The notes under the pieces were generated by a model that made no database searches, had not been told where the DNA came from, and worked only from the letters and a program-made list of their open reading frames with translations. A stretch of DNA of 64,000 nucleotides, taken from the NCBI RefSeq assembly GCF_964204865.1, contig NC_135255.1:7841135-7905134 (forward strand), read 5' to 3'. The position numbers were made by a program, and so were the translations under genes. Origin of the DNA: Styela clava (Eukaryota > Chordata > Ascidiacea > Stolidobranchia > Styelidae). This document shows, one piece after another, positions 11,376-24,576 of this stretch. Position 1 is the first letter of the stretch; the number at the start of each line of letters is the position of its first letter.

Positions 11376-14116
11376 TTGAAAAGTGAAGCAAACGTGCTAA
11401 ATAGGCGAAAATTGGAACATGACATGAAAATTTTCGAAACGGTAAGGTAACCTGGAGCAGTTGAATTTAGTCTGATGTCAGTCGTCAACAGCGCGCCCCA
11501 CATTCAAAAATTTCGGTACAGGCCTACAGTTGATCTATTGTGCGTGCAGTAGGCTAATCTTGAAATAAAACAAGTGTAATTATGGAACAAAACGCAGCGA
11601 AAACGCCAGGTGAAACTGACAAGCAATAGTACGACCATACGCAAAGATCCTGCTATATATATAGTAGCCTACTCACAACCAGCCAGGCATCGACAGAGCA
11701 TTGGTTACACCGTAAATAAATACTAATACACAATTGTAACGCTTCAGGCTTTTCAGATGCCTTGTTTTGAATCACGCGCAACCACATTTCATCATTACAG
11801 TTTGACATTTCTTCGTCTCGAGTACACGATACAATTAAAGCCTAAAAGTTGTTTTTAGCCAACTTTTTTTTTTCTAAACAGGCATTGTGCATTTTAGACA
11901 GTAACTTCTTGTCACTCTTTTATATTATATATACATACTCCCAAAAATCAAATTATATGCTGATCAAATGTGCTTGATGGTGTTGAATATATATATTTTG
12001 CTACCTGTGGACGAATGGCTTTTCAGTTATCGTATCTAAGTCACGTAGCTTTTATTTTACGAATCGCTTCGGTCTGGTGAATTTTGACATTTGTATAGAA
12101 AATAAGTGAAGCTGAAAGACCTTCAAATAACATATTGTAAAGATTGTCATATTCGGATTCGAAATCCTAGTAGTCATATATATATTGTTTGGTTTGCTTG
12201 TCCGTTACCAGGTTAGTTCAGCGTTTCCCTGACGAGACGAGAGACATCGTTGCTGACTTTCAGATTCATATACAAAATGCATCAAGTACTCCTTCACATA
12301 GATTTTACGATATGGATCCCAAGACTCCCGGTTTCAGAGAAATCACTGTAAAAAAATATAGAAAAACGAGGCAGTTTCAAATAGATTGATGAAAACTTCA
12401 AGACAGTTTGAATTAGAATAGCCTACTTAGAAAATTTGTGACACAAAAAATGATTCATGCTAAATGATCCGGCGAAGGTAAACAACTTGCAAACTAGAAG
12501 TGAACGTTATGAGAATAACATAGGATAACAAAGTTTAGAATAAGACACAGTCAGCTTAAAATGAAACTAAGAGTATTCAATTAGATGATGTATGTAGTGT
12601 AACATAGGAGTACATAATTTATGAAAATAGATGTTAGAAGTTTGTATACTTCATGCTCAATTTCCCACATTAATAAACCCCAAGCGGTCTTGTAAGTTGA
12701 TGAGACAATTATGAATATGAATAAGACTCTGTTTATGGGCATTGTGATGTTAACTTCGCATCAGGGTGGTTTGAGCCATTTTCACGAAAAAACACTAATA
12801 ATGGCAGCTTTACTACAAACATGTTGCTACACGTAACTCGTAAATATTTCAATATTGTTTGTCTGACAATGCTTTCGTTTATAAAAATGTGTCATCATAG
12901 TCTGAATTGAATTGTGTAAATTAGCCGTAGGTAACGATAGGTACTTGTATTTATTATCGTAATACTTTTAATATTTATGTCTTTATTATTTACTGTTGTA
13001 TTAGAGTGAAGAGATAGTCTTGAATTTTTAATTGCACAAATTGTTTTTAAGAAATACTATTCAGTTGAAAACTAGGCTACGAAGAAAAGGTTTCTGCCTA
13101 ATGCGTCAAATTTAGCAATAACAACATAAACAAGTTTCCAAAATGATTCAGTATCGTGAAATAATTTATCTAGTTTCTATTGGATATTACAAATAAAGTC
13201 AAGATAGATATTTTACGGCATAATTTTTTTTTCAGTTTACGATTTTCATTAGTGAACAATGTTTTCTATTTACAAATGTATTACACGTGAAATTTGGAAT
13301 GTTTGTAGGCGTGATTCAACACACAGTAGCCATCGTTTCTGACATAATGCAAGGGTACGAAAGCCCAGTGAAGTAAGAATGTTTGGAGCGCGCGTTAAGT
13401 CAAAATTCAAAAGTGAAAGATATTTCGCTAAACTATTGCACTACAGTTGTTGTTGAAGTCACAATTTGCGGTTCTCAACTATTACCAGTGATGTATGTAA
13501 AATGCGGTTCAGTGATTCATTCAACCGTTAAGACAAACTGTGCCGTGTCCTTTATTATAGGGATCTGTCGTATTATTTGTGCATACCTTCGTAAACAATG
13601 ATAAGTTGGGTTTTTTACCGCATTTTAGTCTACAGCCATTCACAATGTTCAGCTCCCAGCTTGTGTCAATATAAATAGGTCAGTCATACTCGGGTATATG
13701 CAATGTGTTGCGAGAGAAGCATTTTCAACCATTAGATCGTGGCAGAATTTACGTATTATGATGTTTTGAACACCCTGAGTAATACAAAGTGAAATTCTCA
13801 TCCCATTAACTAGAACGCTTCATTTTTCTGGTCAAAATTGATCGAAAATAATACCCCAAGGCGAGGATTTGCATAGATTCCGCAGGTACAATTACACCGA
13901 TACCGACTTCGGGCAATGTCGAAGTTACTATAATAGTAGCCGTGTTTGCGGTTAGACCAGCATTTGAGAGGTTCAAACAAAGGACAGTGTAGTTTTATAC
14001 TGCATAGTTGTCATAAGCCTAAAAGATAAAAGTTTTTTATTTACATATTTTAGCTACTATATTGTGTAGATTTGTAACGTCAAGTGCGCCGGTCGTCATA
14101 AGAAGGCTCCTCCACT
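11376..14116. other. gene-poor stretch upstream of the CALHM gene
   Basis: A 178-base open segment at 12212-12389 follows a plausible acceptor (ccgttaccag) and ends in TGA with non-repetitive, codon-like content (its C-terminal residues include DMDPKTPGFREITVKKYRKT). No partner exon with matching phase was found, so an orphan terminal exon is only a possibility. The rest shows nothing recognisable; the CALHM promoter must lie near the right end. Confidence 0.3.
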
Positions 14117-17100
14117 ATGGCTCAGCTTTTTGCTGCGTTTGGTATGTTTTTTATTTTATCTATGTATTCTTTTAGTTTCCTTCGAGAATTTGAATAACAC
14201 TTTAACATAACAGTTGCAAATATGTGATAGCGTCGTCTATTAATTTTTTGTCAGCAAGCCCCGTTAACTTTTTGAATACTATTTTTGAAACTCTAGCGTT
14301 GCGCCCAGTGAAGTAAATAATCTTGTATTAGGATTTGACCACGCCTTGATCACATCGATACATCCAAAACGGATGATTACTGATGCATGGTATTCATTGC
14401 TGTATAAACTTATAAACTTTCGTTAAATTATAGAATTCATTTGACGAAAGCGAATATTACGCATTATGGTGCACGATTTTCGACACGCAATGTTTGTACT
14501 TCATGCTCAATAAAGGCTCATATTGTAGTTCAATTGAGAAATATCTAAACACAAACGATTCAATGTCAAGTCGAACTATAATTAAGAAGTTTAGGCTGAT
14601 GGAAAACCCTGTTATTAACACCGAAAATAAAACCACTTACCGGTTGTCGTTTCCGCCTCGGGAAACGAATTATTATGCGATTAAAGATAATCATGGCCAC
14701 GACTTTTAAATATGCCAAAACTTGTTAGCATTGTTATTATTAAATACTGTATTAATTTTAAATAAAAATGAACCCCAAAATGGCAAGCATAGCATGTATA
14801 GTAATGGTTTTCTCATTGGCCATTGACATTTTTTCATATATATACATAATTAGCTATATTTACAGTGACTGATATACTATAGTATAATTTCATAGCAAAA
14901 AGAAAATTTGATGAGGAAAGACCAATACCAAATATGAGGTTTTCTGCAATATTGACATGGTATATTAGTCGTGGTTGCCCGCTTATAAATTGTTTGAATG
15001 GCTTCTCTCAGTTCTCATGGCGCCCTACAACACCTTACAATCACAAAATCTTTAAATTGGGTCGTTATAAGCACACATATTTTTGGTAATTTCATGGTGA
15101 TACAATACGTTAAAGTAGAACTCGAGATCTAAAAACCATATTAGCACTTATCAAAATATAGGGGCAGTTATTGGAATTATGTTACACGATAATTGTGACG
15201 TTGCCTCATTATTTCGCTGAAATTAAAATGTACATAGTCTTCACTCTATCAACACTTAGCAGTCCATTCAAATCGATCCCATTTTCAGCAGTAAATGGAT
15301 TACTGATATAAATTTGATTCGAAAGTAAGTTTGAAGTCTGGATATAGAAAAAAAGTTTAGTTTCACAAGACCATATCCTCGGAAATATATAAATAAATAC
15401 GTATATATATGAATATCTTCCATTTTCAAAATCGAATAATTTATATTTATTACACAGGAAAGTTTGGAGCGAACAACAAAGGTTCGATCCAAAACTTTGG
15501 AATTGTTGGAATAACAATTGGTTCTGAGGAATTGATGAAATTCATTTTCTTTTTCTGTCCATGTAGTCGTCCCATGAATGAGGTAAGAATTTTTTTTTAT
15601 CTGGGAATTGTGCAATACACGCTAAAGCATTGGTTGAAAATATACAGTAGAATAACATTTAAAAAACATTGAAAGATGTTGGCAGTGGTCGTCACGCACG
15701 TCCATGTTCCAACAAAACGGAAATTTTCTGATGGCGTTTTAATGACATATAGAGCCATAATTAAGTTTGCAAGAGGCGTTCTATATTATGCAATTGATCG
15801 ATAATTTTGAACCCGATGTGGAGCACATTTTTGAATTCGGCTCTTGAGATCCCCATGTATTCATATGGAGCTAATAGTTTCTAATTTTCCCAGATTTACG
15901 GTGCCACATTCATCTGGGGACCAGCTGCAATCCTGTTGGTCGTTGGGTACGTTGTCAATAGAAGAACATGGAGGTTAACAACGGGTGAGTTTTCCATGAA
16001 ATGAAAAGCCAGTAAATAGTTTGTTGAATCATGCAGTTTTATCATCAACATACTAGAAGTACTAGAATCTTTTATGTGGATAGGCTGCAATCTATATTTA
16101 GCCTTCATATTTATCAATGCTTCGGAAAAGGTTCTCAGTCAATGCTACATGGAGTTTCCTTTCTGTAATCTAGTCTATGCAAAAATATCGCCTGCTATTG
16201 ACAAGTTTGGGACAAGTAGTCGAATATAAATAACAGTGGGTTTGTCTCGATTGTAAAACCGAAAGAATTTGACAAATACACCAATCGCTGAAATGTTGGG
16301 AACTTTTATTGCAACACAAAGAATCTTCACGCTTCGTTGAACATTAAAGAAATTTGCTAAACTACAAGGCCCAAATTATGTGAGAAATATTCATAGAGTC
16401 GTCGAAATACTCCACAACTGTCGATAATTCGGTTTCTAGCCATTCCTTAAATATTTCGTATTCGAGATGGCCCGGATGGGTTGGAAACGTGTACGACAAT
16501 CTACCTGGCGATGCAGTGATTTCTATTACGTTTTTTTCTCCGTTTGTCGTTAAATCAAAAATAATCTATACACTTACATCATAGTCGATATCGGAAAACA
16601 TACAGCAATATATATATATGTATTCCATTTGTTAAATAATTTATTGCAATATTAATATTTGTACAAAACTGACGAAAGCGCATAATACGCTTTACAGTAC
16701 ATCAAACGCCGCACATAAAATATAGTTCAGATTAAGTTCTGAAAATAACAGAAATTTTCAAATTGTTCAGTGCCGAATAGCTGAGTACGGCATTTCACGT
16801 ATCGTGTTAATATTACCACAGATTTTTATCCTCAATACAAGCAGGGAAAGTCCATACCTTTAAGTAGGAAATTATCGCTGCGTGTGATGTTATCAAACTA
16901 ATAACCCACGCATTTCATGTGGTTAAACGTCGTTGCAGAGTGATTCTTCCACGATATGTTTCCGTTCTTTCATAATTAGAGTTACTCATTTTTATCATCG
17001 GCGCGGCGGTGTGGCTCAACGGGCTAAGCGTTAGGAATACGCTCGCCACCGCACCTCTAACTACTCCGCGTGGGTTCGCAGGTTCGAATCCCATGCAGGG

Positions 17101-20100
17101 ATGGTTATGTGCGAGAGGATTGCTGGACTCCTCGCCGTCGTTGGGTGGTTCACGTAACCGCTGGTCAGTTACGGCTTTCTCCACCACCAAGTCCATGCTT
17201 CCGAAAACAAACAATACAGTAAAAAACTAATCCCATACCCGACTTGGAATGGTAACCGGACGAGAGGCCGTGGTTCGCCATATGGATAAGCCGTCTTATC
17301 GGCTTTCCTCTCCCCCGGGATAAATATGTAAATCCTATCCTATCCTAAATCAGTGCCCGCTTTTCGTGGTCCTTATCGGGGTGAATTAGTTAAACAATAT
17401 TGTCCAATAAATATAATATTCACAATAGGAAGTTAGCAAATTTTATTTCTTTTCAGGGATGTGTAATCGGACTCAAGGCGTTGGAAAAGGATGTAAACGA
17501 GTTTTCCATTTTATGTTTATTTTTCTAAATATAACGATGAAAGCAATTCTAGCACCGGCAACATGGATCGTCATATCGTTTCTGAAGGTCAGTGTAGAAC
17601 AAATCACTTTCACGTACTTTCTTGGCATTATTCCCTGTTCATTTATTTCTTATTTGGAGATTCTAAAGTAGCATAGGATATTTTTTCCAGTTGCTTCGTT
17701 TAAATTTCGATGAGCAACGCGTGGGAATATGAAAAAATGTTTACTATGAACGAATGAAATACTTGCGAATTGATTCGTATGTTGAAAAATGTTGTCATGT
17801 AAAATAAAATAAATTGAATAGTGTTGATCTCACATTTTAGCTGTTTGAACATGTGACCAACTCTTCACGGCTGTGACGGTTTGAAATTAACGGTACACCA
17901 AAGCAAATTGGATGTTCTTGGCATAAAACTTCAGTATAAGTCAAAACTTTTCAGTTAGCAACTGTACGGATCTGACTATGTTGTGTTTCCGAATATGACA
18001 TCTGATGGTGCCGTTGAAGCCTTATAGTTAAAGTTATAAACATTCCTCTGTAGACAATTGCCTATCGCAAGATAATATATATTCATTATATTTTACACAA
18101 CATTAATTCAAACTATATTGTAGGGTGATTACTACGCTTGTGCAGCTTGGCCTAGACCGGATGATCCCGGAGTAGAAGAAAAATTCAGTCTTGCTCCGAA
18201 CACCACCATACCCCCGCCCTGTTACTTTAAGTAAGTATAGGCTACTTTGGCTCGTCATAACTATTGTTAAATTTTGTAGCAAAGCTACGAATAATTGAAT
18301 ATGCTCAAAATAGATTATATCGCTTCCAAGCTATATTCATATGGCTAACGGTACTTTTCGACAAACAGTGTATTATTTCTTTTACTCGATTTTATTTTTT
18401 TAATCAGCATATTATATATATATTTATCCGTGTTTTTGTCAAATACAAGTCAGGTTTTTAAACGTAGCTTATTCAACTTTTGTATATCTATTGACGAAAT
18501 TTAGTAATTTTCAATTTTGGTACAAAACCATCCCGTACTTATCGCAATAGGTGACCGTACATTTGAACCCATGTGTATATCCGCGGGTTCAATCTATATG
18601 CGGGTGCTAAAACCCATGGGTATAGGGTTAGTATGGGTTCAAATATCCGTAAAACAAAAAAAAATACCATAGGTGCAATAGTATGCAGGTGCAATTGTCG
18701 TGGGTTCAAATGTACGTAGGTTCAAATGTAATGGAACCATCGCAATACACTAACGATTCGCTCGCTTACTGTTCCATAGAAATAAGTGAAGCGAATATTT
18801 CGTTGCACAATTAGGTATACATACCGTCAATTATTTCCAATTTTCAAAAGTATTTGGTCTAAGATTAATGTTGTGACAGCCCACAACAGCACGGGTGGGT
18901 TTACTATTGCGTTGATTCCCATTTTAAGCTTTGTACTTACATTATGTATAAAAGGCATATAAGTCAATTTTATCGTGTTATTGTTAAATAAAACTATTTT
19001 TACTAACGTTTATTTACGGCTTTCCATTTTTCTACGCATTGTTTTCTAACATCCTTTCTCTTCTGTTCAACAGAGCAAAACCTGTTCCATTCGACCGCAG
19101 TGTATCCGAGAGTATTGCTCGAGATCTTCGAGCTTATAGTCACATTGTTGGTTGGTGGTTTTTGACATGGGCTCTGATGCTTGGTGTGTTCTTCATGTTC
19201 GTATTTAGATGCTTATCGAAATATTCATACGAGCAAGGAAAATACATCGATAAGTAGGTTTCTATACTGAATTATTGCATCATTCAAAATATTTGAATTT
19301 TAGGATATACGTAGGTAATCAACCGCAATTCGTAACATTTTTGATGATTTGCTGTGAGGTTGGGCCAGGAACGGTAGACCGGCAAGAGTCCGTGGTTTTC
19401 CATATAGTTTAATTAGTTTCGGTATATATAGCTTTTACATCTTTTTATAAATAAATAAAACCTCATCGTAAATTAGGTAATTGATGGCTATCAAGCTATG
19501 AGATTGCAATGCAAAATGTTTAATATAAAACATGTAAGGCCAAGTAAAAACACATTTGACGAACGCTGTACTATGTTTAACTGAATATACGCCTGCCTTG
19601 TTAGTCTTACTGAAATATCTTTTTACCAGAGCTGCCAAACATTGATTAAACGCTCGTTTCTTATCTAGATACCGAGCGAATGAAATGTCTCTGTTTGAAG
19701 AAGGTTTGGATACAAAAGCAAAAGCTCAGGCGAAAATTGTTGTTGATCAGTTCTTCAGCAAACCTAGAAGCAAGGAGGAATGGGATCAAATTGCGTCCAT
19801 CAATGATAAAGTAAAACAAGATTGTTGTTTTCAACTCCAATTACATCCCTAATCATTGGCGATAATACTAAAGCATATATATCTCGATTTTTGAAATAAT
19901 TATTTTTAAACTTGTTTTGGGTATTTAAATGGACGCTCCAGTTACATCCCTAATCATTGGCGATAATACTAAAGCATATATATCTCGATTTTTGAAATAA
20001 TTATTTTTAAACTTGTTTTGGGTATTTAAATGGACGCTCCAGAAGTGTGTATATCAATATGGAGGTAACTAATTTTGCCTACTTTACATCAAGTTGTGTG

Positions 20101-21301
20101 AAAGGACTGAAACCTATGGGCAGGGGGTATATTTACTTGGCTAACACAGACAGACCCCAAACTCGTAATAGAACTAAAATAGGGAAAATCGGAATAAAAT
20201 TTTGGCTTAACCATGGCCTGTTACACACACTACGGAAGTACTTTTCAATGTAGTATAATATATATGTATCAAATCAATGTATTCCAGGTCATGAGAAGCA
20301 AGCGTGGACGTCCTATCTACAGTCCAATGCATAAGTTTGTCAATAAAGAACTTGTCGCGTTGGAGCTGGCTCAAGATGATATCGTCACTGATTCTGCAAA
20401 AAAGAAGCACCATTTGTCAAGTTTGATCAAGAAAAAGAAACGTAAGTTGTATTGAATTCTACGATATCTGTTACTGATGTACTGCCAAGTATGTTACATT
20501 GCTGGTGTGCTCTACAGAATCTATGTCTCATAATTAGGAAAAATATCTACCAATTGGCGCCAGGTAATTGAAATGGCGAAGGTGATCAATATGATATCAT
20601 CCTGATAAAATATAAAATTAGCCATAAATTATTTTGAGATTTTAAATTTTTCTTCAAATTGATTGATATGAAATATATCTATAAATAGTGAACAAATGTA
20701 ACTTATTTGAGTACCCACTACTCACTGAAAGTATACCCTTAAAATTTTTTCCATTTTAGCTGCAACAACTGCTGGTTCGAAGTGGCCAACCCCAGGCAAG
20801 TTGAGCGCTGGGACAACCGCTCCACCTCTATCTGCCACAAATAAACCACCTGCTACAGTACAAACGAGTAGAGGTCCAGCTCCTGCTGCCATACCTATGG
20901 TAGCCATGGCGACTGGACGTAACCGCACCGTCATTCAGCAGCCTCGTAAACCTGTTGAAATGCACGAAGGAACACATGCATCTGTAGTCGAGCAGCAGCA
21001 ACCAAATCAGGATGTAGATAATGCCCCACCTGTACCGGCAAGAGATGATCAAAATCTTGCAGAAGGAATTGAAAATGATCCCATTATGGAAGCCAACGTT
21101 CAAGACCGAAGCTCTTTATTGCCTCCAGTGGCAAATCTGGAAGAAGACCCAATCAAAGAAGCCAACATTGTCGAACAAGCAGACTTTGCCAGGCAATCGA
21201 TGGAAAACCTAAATGCTCATGACGATGTAGAAATGAACGGAGATAACGATTTCCAAGCTGAAGGAAGTGATGAAAATGACTCCCAACCGCTTCTCACATG
21301 A
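14117..21301 (+). CDS. CALHM: calcium homeostasis modulator (CALHM) family channel
   Basis: Nine exons join in phase: 14117-14141, 15458-15582, 15894-15984, 17457-17587, 18124-18230, 19074-19253, 19669-19810, 20288-20441 and 20760-21301, encoding 498 residues. CALHM proteins form large-pore, voltage- and calcium-regulated plasma-membrane channels that pass ions and ATP. Family marks: short N-terminal helix MAQLFAAFGKFG; TM1 about 19-41 ending in CPCS with Cys42 and Cys44; TM2 52-71 followed by NRRTWRL; TM3 about 98-123; extracellular Cys130 and Cys157, which would pair with the CPC cysteines; TM4 about 184-205. The cytosolic part after residue 210 is helical, then turns into a Pro/Ala- and acid-rich tail coded mainly by exon 9. 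That tail is long for the family. The assignment rests on TM pattern and cysteines; the paralogue cannot be named. Confidence 0.92.
17005..17347 (+). mobile_element. tRNA-derived SINE, well preserved
   Basis: A Pol III A box (TGGCTCAACGG, 17012-17022) and a perfect B box (GGTTCGAATCC, 17081-17091) head a roughly 340-bp unit ending in atcctatcctatcct repeats. The A-to-B distance of 69 bases fits a tRNA with a long variable arm (Leu or Ser class). The body carries gttatgtgcgagaggattgc and ccggacgagaggccgtgg, shared with the diverged copy at 10993-11250 and a tail fragment near 19355-19415. It sits in CALHM intron 3. Confidence 0.85.
18550..18738 (+). repeat. GTACATTTGAACCC-unit repeat (copy A)
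   Basis: The element is built from repeated units such as gtacatttgaaccca, gggttcaaatgtacg and gggttcaatctatatg. Its ends are roughly inverted (ggtgaccgtacatttgaac and gttcaaatgtaatggaacc). The reverse complement of the whole unit recurs at 48288-48474, and a relative lies at 45111-45330. It falls in CALHM intron 5. Confidence 0.65.
19835..20036 (+). repeat. two-copy 101-bp tandem duplication
   Basis: The block starting ctccaattacatccctaatc is repeated almost perfectly 101 bases later (19936-20036). The second copy runs straight into the MITE at 20037. It lies in CALHM intron 7, 25 bases after the exon. Confidence 0.9.
20037..20241 (+). mobile_element. MITE, AGTGTGTGTACC family (copy 3)
   Basis: It matches 6907-7111 over nearly its whole length, including ttacatcaagttgtgt and cctatgggcagggggtata. 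It ends 46 bases before CALHM exon 8, leaving a short but intact acceptor region. Confidence 0.65.
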
Positions 21302-21461
21302 TTAAATGCCGCGAAGGTGCCACATTAAACTGCCCAACTGCCAGTGTGAGGCAGTTAGAATGATGCAGGTTAATAATATTTCACCCTCATATTCATTGAT
21401 GTACTAACAAACTTTTGAATCGTTGTTGGTAGCAACAATGATTTCATATGGAAGAAATGAA

Positions 21462-21467
21462 AATAAA
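21462..21467 (+). promoter_or_regulatory. polyadenylation signal of the CALHM gene
   Basis: AATAAA lies 160 bases after the CALHM stop and is followed by a T-rich stretch, so it is the best candidate for 3' end formation. Confidence 0.6.
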
Positions 21468-23448
21468 AGTTTATTTGTTAAAGACACTGGACAAAAATGT
21501 GTTTTACGAATTAAATTTTCAATTTTGGAGTGTTCGGTCGCTTTGATTTATATATTGCATTGAGAATAGACGTGATGTTTTAATCCTGATAAATTTATAA
21601 TTTTCTGAAAATGGTAAAATGCGGAAGGAAGCAGCATTGAAACGTAAAATGCAAGCTAGCATATAATATAGAAAAAATAAAATACATCGGCAATGTATCA
21701 GGAAATGCCTTTAAATTGAATATACGTTGGTGGATGACCGCTGTCTCAGCATTTAGGGAAAGTTTCCATTGTTTTCTAACAAAACAATAAATGTTATAGA
21801 GATGATTCAGTTTTGAACAAACAGAATATGGAAATCATAGTTGGCCTAAACTTGATGGTAAGGAACAGGCCCAAACGTCCTCTTTACAAAACCTAGACAT
21901 AGTTTGCAAGCAGCGTAATTTGAATTGTGGACATTTTGTATATTGTGAAAATGAAGCGTCAGAAATTTTAGGTAGTCAAGTGATCATGGCATCTTTATAA
22001 TGATTGTTTTACAGTAAAAATTAGAATATTTCAAAATGCATTTTAATTGGAAGTTAGAGAAATAAACGCAAACTGGGGGGGATTTTTTGTTTTTAGTAAA
22101 TTTTTGACAGAATTAACTGAACTGAAAAACCAACTATTTAAAAGTGACATTCGATGTTTCATTCCTGATTTTGGAATACAAAACATCTGTAATATTTTGC
22201 CGACTCAATGATTGAAATGGAACAACGTTTTCATGTTTGAGCCCCACGCCCACAAGATAGTAAAGAATCTATTTTCTAACGAGTCGTTTATACGTATAAA
22301 ATACTGCACGCATACATGAGGTTGTTTGCAAATAAGCATGTCGTGAAATATGCAAATGGCGTTCAATTACAAGTGATGTCCTCTTTCTTTATTTTCACTA
22401 ATGTGTTAGGAATATTATTTTGCCACCACCCTAAACTAAGATATCAGTGATATTATGAAAAATTTTATAGAGCTCTGTTAGACCAGAGTTCATTTAATAT
22501 TTTTAGTAAGAAATCAATTAGAGATTTGCATATTCTTGGACAATAGCATTATGTAGTTTATGAGAAAGCATAGCATACCAAGTCAGAATTAGTGCATTAA
22601 TACTGAAAAGGGCATATATATATATATATAGCAGGTGAAGGCATCAGGATTCGGATAGCATATTATGTAACCTGTAAAAACTACAAACTGAACTTTTTAC
22701 AGCTCTCACTCCAAAATGAGGGCGTAGAGAGAGAACAGATTTGACATAATTCGCCATGACTTTTCCTTCTGTGATCACGAACCAATCTTTTTCTGAAACG
22801 GTACGAATCGTCTAAGATTGTACCACCAGCGCATTCATGTGGTGTTTCCTCACAAACAATTTCATCCATCAAGTGTGTGGGTACTGGCAAAAATAGTCCA
22901 TTCTGCCCCATGTCCGTAATCATATTTATGTAGAAATAGAAACAGTGGCTCTAGAAACTTGTTTCCATCACCTTCCATGTTAGAAAAAAGTAGGCCTGTT
23001 TATTCGTATATAGACGTAAGCTAAAGTGTTCAGTTCTGGCATTCGGGATAGGCAGAATTTAATGACATAAAAAAAATTCTCAACACAACACGAATAGATC
23101 GTTTTGCTAGATTTTTGTTGTGGTTTCAAATGTTGTTGTCGTGGAAACAAAAATCATTTTATTTTAAACTACGTAACGAATAGCTTTCAAAATTCTATTA
23201 GATCAAAAGGAAATGTATCTTAAGAATAGTTTTAATTTTCATACTTTGAATTCTTTTTCTGGGCTCATCTTGATTTATTCTGTCTTCCGTTTTTGTGTTA
23301 TAATATGTCATCAAAGGGGTTTTCTACTGAATAATTTTGTATCATGTGGTATGGAGTAGTAAAAGGCTATGCGCTATAGAATAACGTTAATTTCGTGTTT
23401 ACAGTGACCAACATTGTAACAGGATTCATTTTATTGCCCACAGACAAA
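21468..23448. other. intergenic DNA with one possible small ORF
   Basis: Mostly featureless. The one item of note is an 80-codon minus-strand ORF, listed separately at 22681-22923. Confidence 0.4.
22681..22923 (-). CDS. possible small cysteine- and Arg-rich peptide or terminal exon
   Basis: Eighty codons from ATG to TAG. The sequence holds five cysteines (including ELCQICSLS and SESCKK) and two dibasic stretches (FRKRL, DHRRKSH), which would suit a processed secreted peptide. There is no signal peptide, so if real it is either the last exon of a longer gene or a chance ORF. No family was recognised; the cysteine spacing does not match insulin or relaxin. Confidence 0.25.
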   Translation of the reverse strand: MITDMGQNGLFLPVPTHLMDEIVCEETPHECAGGTILDDSYRFRKRLVRDHRRKSHGELCQICSLSTPSFWSESCKKFSL

Positions 23449-24288
23449 ATGAACTCCAATGTAAACCACACTTCTTTAACCGGTCCATCAGAAGTCTCAG
23501 TATGGAATATCACTATAATTGTTTCACTCATTGGCAGTGGAATCTTACTATTTTCCGCAGGATTTCTTTTTTTAGTCTCTGTCCAGGATGCTCTCGGAAA
23601 CAGGTAAAAATTAGAAAGATTGTTTATGGTATTGATTTACTTATCAGCTGTACTTTTCTTTGTTGTACTGTTTCACTTCGAAAGTCTGTTTAAACCAAAA
23701 ATTAGAATGAACAAAATAACATATGGACACGGGGTCGCGGTAGCATTGGGCACCAGGAATTTCTCACTTCACATTGACAGCACGTACTACGCTGAACGAG
23801 TATAAAAGCTTATTAAAATCTATAATCGTTTTCGTCTAATTATCGCCTATTTACAAATTTGTAACTTGAAGAAAATTATCACATCATTCAAAATTTGAAA
23901 AAAAAAATGTAATCAGCTTTCCCAAAAATTCAAACGTGGTATCCTAAACAGTATCATCCTAGTTTCAACTTTTTAATTCATTTCCAAGTTTTCTTTCTTA
24001 TTTTGCAATATTATTTTACTCAACAATTGTACTATTTATTATTCAAGGCGACGACGAAACATCGTTGCACCAAGAGTTATGCTTCCCGTCTATCCTGTAA
24101 TGAATCCAGCTTTTCCACCCAATCAAGAAAATATTGGAATGAATAATTTACATGAAGTGATTGAACAAGCTGGTAATCATTCCATTGCTGTTCAAAGAAG
24201 TTCTTCTTACATCTCAACAAACGGATACCTTGCTCCATTGTCCGAAATATCACTCGACAGTGTAGAATCATACGACGATGGCGAATAA
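23449..24288 (+). CDS. small single-pass membrane protein, unknown family
   Basis: Two exons, 23449-23603 and 24048-24288, join in phase 2 to give 131 residues. An acceptor-like site 45 bases before the ATG leaves room for an upstream exon that would extend the N-terminus. The visible protein has two N-glycosylation sequons (NHT, NIT), one hydrophobic segment at about residues 19-45, then NRRRRN, a positive-inside signal that places the C-terminus in the cytosol. The tail is Pro-rich (LPVYPVMNPAFPP) and ends in acidic ESYDDGE with several tyrosines. It lies 2.1 kb after the CALHM gene on the same strand. No function is assigned. Confidence 0.6.
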
Positions 24289-24322
24289 GCTATGTGGATT
24301 ATACTCATTAGACATCAGCAGA

Positions 24323-24328
24323 AATAAA
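24323..24328 (+). promoter_or_regulatory. polyadenylation signal of the small membrane protein gene
   Basis: AATAAA 35 bases after the stop at 24288, overlapping a second aataaaa. The closeness supports 24288 as a real gene end. Confidence 0.6.
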
Positions 24329-24421
24329 ATAAAAAATCCTGTGACATTGGCAGTAGTTCAACAATTTATACTGTGCATTACAAAGTTTGTTATATGAAAT
24401 GCATATTGTCATTGGTGTAAT

Positions 24422-24576
24422 GGTACCAACGGAGTATGTGAACCAAGATAGCAGTTCGGGGACTAGTCAAGTGACTCCCGTAGTATTTGTACCTGAAATT
24501 ATGGCCTAAACCTAACCTGGTATACATATACTACGTTCCGTGTCCGCCATCTTGGTTCACATACTTCGGGAGTACC
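24422..24576. mobile_element. MITE with AGTATGTGAACCAAGAT termini
   Basis: The left end cggagtatgtgaaccaagat and the right end atcttggttcacatacttcg are inverted repeats near the element edges. An internal ggcctaaacctaacctggta piece is shared with the 6907-7111 family, so the families are related. Confidence 0.65.

Noticed and set aside
13383..13601. 72-codon ORF upstream of CALHM
   Set aside because: No motif, no splice context, and composition like the surrounding AT-rich DNA.
14494..14709. 71-codon ORF in CALHM intron 1
   Set aside because: No splice or homology support, and it lies inside an intron of a well-supported gene.
17009..17230. ORFs across the SINE on both strands
   Set aside because: The sequence is a Pol III-type SINE; A and B boxes explain it better than coding.
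18541..18745. CRISPR-like repeats
   Set aside because: The short units are not uniform, have no unique spacers, and the genome is eukaryotic; better read as a dispersed repeat.
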